In this document: piece by piece, positions 41,201 to 52,073 of the stretch
Layout: each line of letters opens with the position of its first letter
Position numbering within the stretch: position 1 is the first letter of the stretch
Assembly (NCBI GenBank): GCA_016801885.1
Contig: CM028902.1
Location: 20,861,580 to 20,925,579, forward strand
Length of the DNA: 64,000 bases
Direction: 5' to 3'
Source of the DNA: Toxotes chatareus
Lineage: Eukaryota; Chordata; Actinopteri; Toxotidae
Notes under the pieces: generated by a model
Seen by the model: only the letters and a program-made list of their open reading frames with translations
Database searches by the model: none
What the model was told of the DNA's origin: nothing
Translations under genes and position numbers: made by a program

Positions 41201-44200
41201 CGTTTTTTATGACATTTTGAGGTCCAAAAAAATTTAGACTTTTTTTGGCCGATTTTGACGCCCTACTATACTATGACGTTTTTATGACATTTTGAGGTAC
41301 AAAAAAAGTTTGACTTTTTTTGCCGAAAAAACGACATACTATACTATGACGTTTTTATGACATTTTGAGGTACAAAAAAATTTAGACTTTTTTTGCCCGA
41401 AAAAAACACCTTACTATACTATGACGTTTTTTATGACATTTTGAGGTCAAAAAAATTTTTGACTTTCTTTGCCCGAAAAAAATGGCATACTATACTATGA
41501 CGTTTTTTATGACATTTTGAGGTCCAAAAAAATTTTGACTTTTTTTGCCCGAAAAAAACGCCATACTAAACTATGACGTTTTTTATGAAATTTTGAGGTC
41601 AAAAAAATTTTGACTTTTTTTCTCCCGAAAAAAATGCCTTACTATACTATGACGTTTTTATGACATTTTGAGGTCAAAAAATTTTGACTTTTTGTCCGAT
41701 TTTGACGCCATGCTATACTATGACGTTTTTTATGACATTTTGAGGTCCAAAAAAATTTAGACTTTTTTTGGCCGATTTTGACGCCCTACTATACTACGAC
41801 GTTTTTATGACATTTTGAGGTACAAAAAAATTTTGACTTTTTTTGCCGAAAAAACGACATACTATACTATGACGTTTTTATGACATTTTGAGGTACAAAA
41901 AAATTTTGACTTTTTTTGCCCGAAAAAAACACCTTACTATACTATGACGTTTTTTATGACATTTGGAGGTCAAAAAATTTTTTGACTTTTTTTGCCCAAA
42001 AAAAATGGCATACTATACTATGACGTTTTTTATGACATTTTGAGGTCCAAAAAAATTTTGACTTTTTTTGCCCGAAAAAAACACCATACTAAACTATGAC
42101 GTTTTTTATGAAATTTTGAGGTCAAAAAAATTTTGACTTTTTTTCTCCCGAAAAAAATGCCTTACTATACTATGACGTTTTTATGACATTTTGAGGTCAA
42201 AAAAATTTTGACTTTTTTTGTCCGATTTTGACGCCATGCTATACTATGACGTTTTTTATGACATTTTGAGGTCCAAAAAATTCGTGACTTTTTTTGCCCG
42301 AAAAAAACGCCATGCTATACTATGACATTTTTTATGACATTTTGAGGTCCAAAAAAATTTTGACTTTTTTTGACCGAAAAAAACGCCATACTATACTATG
42401 ATGTTTTTTATGACATTTTGAGGTCCAAAAAATTTGTGACTTTTTTTGCCCGAAAAAAACGCCATACTATACTATGACATTTTTTATGACATTTTGAGGT
42501 AAAAAAAATTTTGACTTTTTTTGCCCGAAAAAAACGACATACTATACTATGACGTTTTTTATGACATTTTAAGGTCCAAAAAAATTTTGACTTTTTTTGA
42601 CAGAAAAAAACGCCTTACTATACTATGACGTTTTTTATGACATTTTGAGGTCCAAAAAAATTTAGACTTTTTTTGGCCGATTTTCACGCCCTACTATACT
42701 ATGACGTTTTTATGACATTTTGAGGCACAAAAAAATTTTGACTTTTTTTGCCGAAAAAACGACATACTATACTATGACGTTTTTATGACATTTTGAGGTA
42801 CAAAAAATTTTTGACTTTTCTTGCCCGAAAAAAATGGCATACTATACTATGACGTTTTTTATGACATTTTGAGGTCCAAAAAAATTTTGACTTTTTTTGC
42901 CCGAAAAAAACGCCATACTAAACTATGACGTTTTTTATGAAATTTTGAGGTCAAAAAAATTTTGACTTTTTTTCTCCCGAAAAAAATGCCTTACTATACT
43001 ATGATGTTTTTTATGACATTTTGAGGTCAAAAAAAATTTTGACTTTTTTTGCCCGAAAAAAACGACATACTATACTATGACGTTTTCCTGACATTTTGAG
43101 GTCCAAAACAAATTTTGACTTTTTTTGCCCGAAAAAAACGCCATACTACACTATAACGTTTTTTATGACACTTTGAGGTCAAAAAAAATTTTGACTTTTT
43201 TTGCCTGAAAAAAACGCCATACTATACTATGACATTTTGAGGTCAAAAAGATTTTTGACTTTTTTTGCCCGAAAAAAACGCCATACTATACTATGACGTT
43301 TTTTATGACATTTTGAGGTCCAAAAAATGTTTGACTTTTTTTGCCTGAAAAAAGCCATACTATACTATGACGTTTTTTATGACATTTTGAGGTCTAGAAA
43401 AATTTTGACTTTTTTTATCCGATTTTGACACCTTACTATACTATGACGTTTTTATGACATTTTGAGGTCAAAAAATTTTTTTGACTTTTTTTGCCCGAAA
43501 AAAACGCCTTACTATACTATGATGTTTTTTATTAAATTTTGAGGTCAAAAGAATTTTGACTTTTTTTCTCCTGAAAAAAACACCTTACTATACTATGACG
43601 TTTTTTATGACATTTTGAGGTAAAAAAAATTTAGACTTTTTTTGTCAGAAAAAAATGCCATACTATACTATGACGTTTTTTTATGAAATTTTGAGGTCAA
43701 CATTTTTTTTTACTTTTTTGGCCGATTTTGACGCCTTACTATACTATGACGTTTTTTATGACTTTTTGAGGTCAAAAATTTTTTTGACTTTTTTTGGCCG
43801 ATTATGGCGCCTTACTATACTATGACGTTTTTTATGACATTTTGAGGTCCAAAAAAATTTTGACTTTTTTTGCCCGAAAAAAACGCCATACTATACTATG
43901 ACGTTTTTTATGAAATTTTGAGGTCAAAAAAATTTTGACTTTTTTTCTCCCGAAAAAAACGCCTTACTATACTATGACGTTTTTAATGACATTTTGAGGT
44001 CCAAAAAATTTTGACTTTTTTTGTCAGATTTTGACGCCTTACTATACTGTGACGTTTTTTATGACATTTTGAGGTAAAAAAAAATGTTGACTTTTTTTGT
44101 CCGAAAAAGACGCTATACTACACTATGACATTTTTTATGACATTCTGAGGTCAAAAAAATTTTTGACTTTTTTTGTCCGATTTTGACGCCTTACTATACT

Positions 44201-47200
44201 GTGAGGTTTTTTATGACATTTTGAGGTCAAAAATTTTTTTTGACTTTTTTTGTCCGAAAAAGACGCTATACTACACTATGACGTTTTTTATGACATTTTG
44301 AGGTCAAAATTTTTTTTTTGACTTTTTGTGTCCGAAAAAAATGCCATACTATACTATGACGTTTTTTATGACATTTTGAGGTCAAAATTTTTTTTTACTT
44401 TTTTGGCCGATTTTGACGCCTTACTATACTATGACGTTTTATATGACATTTTGAGGTGAAAAAAATTTTTGACTTTTTTTGTCCGAAAAAAAACTCCATA
44501 CTATACTATGACGTTTTTTATGACATTTTGAGGTCAAAATTTTTTTTTACTTTTTTGGCCGATTTTGACGCCTTACTATACTATGACGTTTTTTACGACA
44601 TTTTAAGGTAAAAAATTTTTTTGACTTTTTTTGTCCGAAAAAGACGCTATACTACACTATGACGTTTTTTATGACATTCTTAGGTCAAAAAAATTCGTGA
44701 CTTTTTTTGTCCGATTTTGACGCCTTACTATACTGTGAGGTTTTTTTATGACATTTTGAGGTCCAAAAAATTTTTTGACTTTTTTTGGCCGAAAAAAACG
44801 CCATACTATACTATGACGTTTTTATGACATTTTGACGTAAAAATTTTTTTTGACTTTTTTTGTCCGATTTGACGCCTTACTATACTATGACGTTTTTTAT
44901 GACATTTTGAGGTCAAAATTTTTTTTGACTTTTTTGGTCCGATTTTGACGCCTTACTATACTATGACGTTTTTGAGGTCAAAAACTTTTTTTGACTTTTT
45001 TCCTGAAAAAACCGCCATACTATACTATGACGTTTTTTATGACATTTTGACGTCAAAAAAAATTTTGACTTTTTTTTTCCGAAAAAAACTCCATACTATA
45101 CTATGACGTTTTTTATGATATTTTGAGGTAAAAAAAAAATGTTGACTCTTTTTGCCTGAAAAAAACGCCATACTATACTATGACGTTTTTTAAGACATTT
45201 TGAGGTCAAAAATTTTTTTTGACTTTTTGTTTCCGAAAAAAATGCCATACTATACTATGACGTTTTTTTATGACATTTTGAGGTCAAATTTTTTTTTTAC
45301 TTTTTTGGCCGATTTTGACGCCTTACTATACTATGACGTTTTATATGACATTTTGAGGTGAAAAATTTTTTTGACTTTTTTTGTCCGAAAAAAAACTCCA
45401 TACTATACTATGACGTTTTTTATGACATTTTGAGGTCAAAAAAATTTTATTGAATTTTTTTGGCAGAAAAAGACGCCATACTATACTATGACGTTTTTTA
45501 TGACATTCTGAGGTGAAAAAAAACTTTGACTTTTTTTGTCCGATTTGATGCCTTACTATACTATGACGTTTTTTATGACTTTTTGAGGTCAAAAAATTTT
45601 TTGACTTTTTTTGGCCGATTATGACGCCTTACTATACTATGACGTTTTTTATGACATTTTGAGGTAAAAAACAATTATGACTTTCTTTGGCCGATTTTGA
45701 CGCCTTACTATACTATGACGTTTTTTATGACATTTTGAGGTAAAAAAAAATGTTGACTTTTTTTGGCCGATTTTGACACCTTACTATACTATGACGTTTT
45801 TTTATGACATTTTGAGGTAAAAAAAAAAATTGACTTTTTTTGGCCAATTTTGACGCCTAACTATACTATGACGTTTTTTATGACATTTTGAGTTCAAAAG
45901 AAATTTTGACATTGTTTGGCATTTTTTGACGCCTTACTATAGTATGACGTTTTTTATGAAATTTTGAGGTCTTACAAAATTGTGACTTTTTTTGACGCCT
46001 TACTATAGTATGACGTTTTTTACGAAATTTTGAGGTCTTACAAAATTGTGACTTTTTTTGACACCTTACTATAGTATGACGTTTTTTATGACATTTTGAG
46101 GTCTTTCAAAAAATTTGACTTTTTTTGGCATTTTTTGATGCCTGACTATACTATGACCTTTGTTATGATATTTTGAGTTCAAAAGACATTTTTTGGTATT
46201 TTTTGACGTATATTATGACATTTTGAGGTCTTACAAAAATTTGACTTTTTTTGACATTTTTTGACGCCTTACGGTCAAAAAAAAAAAGTCATTTTTTATG
46301 ACATTTTGAGGTCTTACAAAAATTAGACTTTTTTTGGCATTTTTGACACCTTACTATCGTATGACTTTTTTTCTGACATTTTGAGGTCTTACAAAAATTT
46401 TACTTTTTTTGGCATTTTTTGACACCTTATGGCCGTATGGCATTTTTCACGACATTTTGAGGTCTTACAAAAATGTGACTTTTTTTTGACATTTTTTGAC
46501 GACTTACGGCCATATGACTGTTTTTATTACATTTTCATGTCTTACTAAAATATGACTTTTTTGCTGGCTGCGACTCCCGCGGCTCACAAGGGGTGCGAGG
46601 GCCTGCCCATCGCTGCTTGCAGCTTTAATTAGGGACCGAGCACAAAAACTCGTGCGAAGCACTATTGGAATTGGAATGATTGTTATTATTGTTATTCTTT
46701 CGCGACTTTGCGGTCGATTTTGACCCCCTCAGCATGCCCAAGAAGTCACCAAATTTTGCCCAAAATTGTCCCCCAATGAAAATTTTCGTTTGACACTGTG
46801 TGACCAGGCGTGGCCAAATGGCTCTGCAGCACCCCCTAAATTGTGAAAATATTCACTGTAAGACTGTGACCTACAGACTTGAAAATCGGTACACAGAGAC
46901 GAGAAAAAAAGTGTCTTGGAGAAAAATTCCACGATCTACAGGAAGTCTGCCATTTTGGAAAAACTGCGCCATCTTGCGTTTCGCACTCGCCATACTTTGA
47001 CGAACTCCTCTTAGGGGAATTGTCCGATTGAGCTGATTTTTGGTCAGATTGCTCAGAAGGCATTAGGGATAAAAAGTTATCAAATTTTTTGATGTGGGTC
47101 ACACGGTCTGCCCGTGCTGCTGCCACGAAAATGACCCTTCGCCAACACACAGGAATTTCATCTAATGTGGATGAAAAAAATCAGGCATGATGATCATATG

Positions 47201-50200
47201 ATTCTGAACAGATTGATATGCTAATATGATGATTCAGTCATAGTGCCGCCTACTGGCTGTATGCATTATTTTTAGGCCTATTTTTCACATTCCACACATT
47301 ATATTTTAATGAACTCCTCTTAGGGACATAATCTGATACATTTGAAATGTTGTCTCATGGTTCAGAAGACTGATGAGTAAAAGTTATCAAAAGCTTTCAA
47401 ATTTACATGGTGTGGCCGTGGCGCTGCCACTCAATTGACCCTTCGCCAACACAGAAAATGGACGTATTTGTGCCTGTATATCCCACATACTTTCAATCCA
47501 ATGTGCATCAAACTTTACAGTCAGGATGACTGATGACACTGTGAACTCATTTATATGCTCATATGATGATACACTCATAACGCCCCCTGCTGGGAGGGGG
47601 CAATGTCTTTTCTGTTGCTGTATGCTGCTGTACTTCTCCAGGGAGAAGACTAGGAGAGAGGAGAGGACATAGGAGGACTCTGGTGCTTGGCTGCGGTGGC
47701 TGCAGCTCCTGCGGGTTGCAAGGGGTGCGAGGGCCTGCTCATCGCTGCTTGCAGCTTTAATTTGTCTTGTCATAGCAGGAAAAGCTTCTTCTAACATTAC
47801 ATTAACATTACTCTCACTTGTAAAAGAGATCTTGACCTCACTGGGACTAACCTGGTTAAATAAAGGTTAAATAAATAAATCCATGCAATGTCAGCAGAAT
47901 GAGAAGAACAGGAAATACTGCCTTTATTCATACTTTTGGAGTGTTCACGCATTGTTCCACAGTGATTTGCCACACTGCTGACCCTGCAGTCACACACCAC
48001 GTCACAAGATTAGCTTCTTTTGTTGCATTACCTGTTTTGTAGCAGTTCATTGCCAAGTGGGTGATGAGCTGTTCCTATTTTTTCTCTCCACACTTTCCTC
48101 TTTCCATCATTTTGATAGAGGTTGATTTTTGTTTCATCAGCCCACAAAAACTTTGTTCTACAACTCTACCGGTTTCTTTTTATTTGTTTTTGTGAACGGC
48201 AGCCTGGCCTCTCTGTTTTGAGGTTCACCAGGTGTCTGCATCTTGTGGTGAGTCCTCTGAAGTTACGGTCCTGAAGTCCTCTCTTCATCAATGATGAGGA
48301 AACATGTGCGCCTACATCCTGGAGAGCGTTCCTGACTTGCTGTGCAGTTGTAAAGGGCTTTTTCTTCAAATGACGCAAATGATTTTCCGCTCCTTCACCA
48401 GACTTGTGCTCCTTGGTCCACCAGGTCGTTTGTCATGTTCTAGTTTTACTGTGAACATCTGCTTTTTTAGAGTGTACCCAACTGCTTCATTGTTATCTTC
48501 TTAACTTGCTGGGTCATCTCTTCACTCCTCATATTGACAGACGCCTCCAGTCCAACACCATCTAAATGGAACCTCTCCCCTCTCCATGAACTCTGAGCCA
48601 CATGAGCTCTTTCGTGCACTAACACTGAAATGGCTCAACATCCCAAGAAACACTTAGTAGCCAAGTGTATAATTTTGTTTGAGTTGGCTACTATGCGTTG
48701 AAATGTATCTCACACAAAGTTCTTTGAATATTAATGTAAAACTACTAAAATCAAAGCTGGGAAGGACATGACATTATATAAAATGTATACAGTATTTTCT
48801 AACAGCTGAAAACACCTGTGATGGTGTGTGCTGTGTTTAACAGTGCCAGTTATATTGTTATATTGAATATTGAATTTTCAAAGAACATAACCAAAAGCAT
48901 TGTTCAACTCCTTTTAAAATCTTCTTCTTCTAGCATGCCATTTTCTGTTCTGCCTTGCTTTTAATCACAGGGCATGGACTTGGTGGTTAGTGTTGTATTT
49001 CTTGAGCTGTGCATATCAGTAGATGTGTCTGTGTTAGTGTCTCAGAGTGAAGGTCTTTGCTGACAAGCAGCTAAAAATTTAACCATCTATCCCCCAGTCG
49101 ATCCCGCCTTGCCACTAAGAGCCAGAAAGAAAACAAACTGCTCAGGCTCTCACCTCTGGGCTCTGCTGGTCCCTCTGGGATCAAAGCCTCTGTCTTGGTG
49201 ACTCTATGACCTTCAGTGACCTTCACAGCCACAGCACGGCAGATCGCCCCGATCTTCCTCTCTAGGGAGCGCACACCTGCCTCTCGGGTGTACCTAAATG
49301 AACAAACACAGATACACAAACAATCGACACATGTTTAAATTATGATCTATTATGATCTTATGAGGTTTCACTGGTTCCTTAGCTTCTGTTGAACGCGTGT
49401 AACTACTTTGGCTTCAGAAAGTATTCAGACCCCTTCACCTAGTGCACACATTATTGTTTTGTAGATTTAATTTTGGCAAAACTACCATTTGTGCCCAGGC
49501 AAGAATAAAAGGTCTGCAAACAATATAATCTTAAATAAGTTGTCACTGCCTCCCAGGAACAAATACTTCCCTTCGGTCTGATCTTCTACTGCAGTGGCCC
49601 CTGAAAATCATGAAGTATCAGTCCTGTATCACTCCAAACCCAAACTCACCTCAAAGCTTATATTTTTGTTTGTTTTTTTAAAACAGATCTAGCCAGTAAA
49701 ATAGGAAGTATCCCTCAGAGTATGAGCATCAAGCTGTGTGCTTTTGGCTGTTTCTATAGTAACCAGACTGGAGTGGAGCGAGTGTTGTAGAGAGGCTCTG
49801 CAGATCTGCAGACAGAGTAATACTTACCATCTGAAAAGACCAGAAGCCTTTGTATAAGCAGCTGTGTGTTTGCAGATTTCTTTCTAAATATGCCAGATGG
49901 TTTGATCACGTGCACTGTATGTTATCAGTTTTCTGTTTCAATTTAAGCCAAATTTACCAAGTCCCTTGAATAACCTAAAATAGTATAAAGCCCAGCGCTA
50001 AACTACCCAACCTTTGTCGATAACTTACAAACCCTCTGTGAGCCGTCTGTACAAAGGCAGTGTTGGAACAAAGTGTGTTACTACAACCTCTGATGCTTTA
50101 TTAGGACAATATTGTACTGCAGGAGATACTCCTGTATGTTGCTGTCAGAGCAGTGAGAAAAAGTAAAGTAACAAAGGAAGACAGACTGGTTGGTCAGAGC

Positions 50201-52035
50201 TTCATCCTACAGCAAGATAATGACCCAAAACATTAGAAGAAAAGAATCAGACGGTGGCTTCACATGAAGAAGACCAACACAGTCTCCAGACTTAAACCAC
50301 ACAGAGCTGGTTTCAGATGAACTGGACAGAAGGTGAGAGCAAAGCAACCTGCAAGTGCAAAACATTTGTGGGAACTTCTGCAACAGTGTTGGGACAAACT
50401 TTCTGAACAATATTCGATTTCAACTGTAGAAAGAACATCATGAGTTTGTTCAAAAAGTAGATTCCATGATTTCTTTTTCTAAAATCTCCAATTGTTTATT
50501 TTTTCCATTCTTTCATTTCAGAAAAACTGAGACATTAAATGATGTAAATTTAAATAACAGCTGGAAAAACAAGCTAAACTAAGCATTTTTACCAGAAGTG
50601 CATTAACGAAGATAAATTAAAAATCACACTGATGCTGAAATGATTAGGCATTTAATCAGTTAGTTGACTGACAGAGAATGAGTCACCAACACTGATCTGA
50701 AATCCTCTCTGTGGAGATACGAAACAGACTCCACGCACTGTGACAGGCTGATTCTTGAAGACAGAGGAGGCTGAACAGAAAACATGGGGCTGTTCTCTCT
50801 AATCAAAAGGTCACCCTGCCAGAGAAGTACTGGTCAACATTCAAAACAAATACCCACTAAACCACTTGACAACTTAATGAAACACTCAGATAACCAGAAG
50901 TGGAATTCCAAGTCGGCCTCAGATGTGAGCTGCCAGCTGGCCGAGCGCTCTGCTCCACACAGCACACACCGGGCCTGTGCTTCACACGTTGGACAAAACA
51001 GCATCTCAGCAGCGAACAAGGTAAAAATGTTATCATTTATTTCATTTCTTTCAGACCACGTTCCTTTGGCATAGAAACGTCTGATGTTTCAAACTCAAAC
51101 AGTAAAGAGGCACAACAGCTCATCCAGTCTGGTCCTGTTATGATGACATTTAAATCACCATGTACACAAATAAATGTGACCAGTGTCCGAGTGATGCTCA
51201 ACCAACGTTCGTTACCAACGTTATGTCCCTTCTAGGTACAGCAGGAAGAAAATGAACAGTGAGTGAGCTTCTGCCCCCCGGATATTTGAGATTTGAAAAA
51301 CCTTGATTTGTTGCTGCTACAAGAGCCAGTATACTTAATTTGTGCTGATCAGATCAAGCAGCCCTTTTTATTTTTATTTTATTTGGACGGGGGTAGTCTA
51401 AAAGAGGGTTACTCTAAAAGAAGGTTACCCTATATGGGTATCTGTCTTGAATTTAATAAATATTGACTGTTAACAGGATTTCCTGTTTTTCTGACTTTCT
51501 TTTCTGACCTTATACTTACCTCAAGTTGCCTTTTGGGACATACATGCATACATTCGTACCTATCTTGCCTGTGGAGAAGATCTATTACAGCATCATGTAA
51601 AATTAACAATAATGATAATAATAATAATATTAAAGCAAACAGAGCTCTGGTATCGGAATAGTATCGGTATTGGCAGATATCTAAATTCAGTTATCGGGAT
51701 CGGATCGGAAGTGAAAAAATGTGGATCGGTGAATCCCTAATTTATTCCCTTCTATAGCTGCTGGTCTCTGAGAGTCACCAAACACATTTTCGTTGTATGC
51801 CTACAATGACAAGTCTTGTCTATGAGGCAAAACCAAAGTTAAACTTGCTGTGACAGTACACAGCCTCACCACAGGAGTACTGCACTTCTCTGTCAACTCT
51901 GCATTAGATCCAGTGATGACCACTGATTACTTGACTTGAGTTAAATCCTTCCTCTTGCACTTCCTAATTTATTATTTTGTGAACACTAGAAATTTTTCAA
52001 AGGTCTAGAACAACCAGCAGGGACTCATGGAAGTC

Positions 52036-52073
<38 letters not shown>

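Larger units (their letters stand above)
23826..46562. repeat. Giant 75-76 bp minisatellite/satellite array (about 300 copies)
   Basis: A continuous tandem array of about 22.7 kb inside lonp2 intron 13. A typical unit reads TATACTATGACGTTTTTTAT, then GACATTTTGAGGTCCAAAAA, AATTTTGACTTTTTTTGCCC and GAAAAAAACGCCATAC. Two variants alternate irregularly at the unit end: GCCCGAAAAAAACGCCATAC and GTCCGATTTTGACGCCTTAC. Units are AT-rich and start-to-start spacing is about 75-77. Outer units (about 23.83-24.4 kb and 45.9-46.56 kb) are more diverged and carry GGTCTTACAAAAAT and GGCATTTTTTGACGCC forms. Short open frames inside are by-products of the repeat and are not genes. Confidence 0.97.

Noticed and set aside
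23826..46562. CRISPR-like array
   Set aside because: No alternation of constant repeats and unique spacers; whole units are repeated, and the host is a vertebrate.
46729..47150. Frames of 67-104 codons in the dispersed repeat
   Set aside because: Noncoding repeat translated by chance; no transposase or reverse-transcriptase motif.
23322..51748. A single 28-kb hAT transposon bounded by the two matching termini
   Set aside because: lonp2 exon 13 lies between them in correct order and phase, so two independent relics are more likely.
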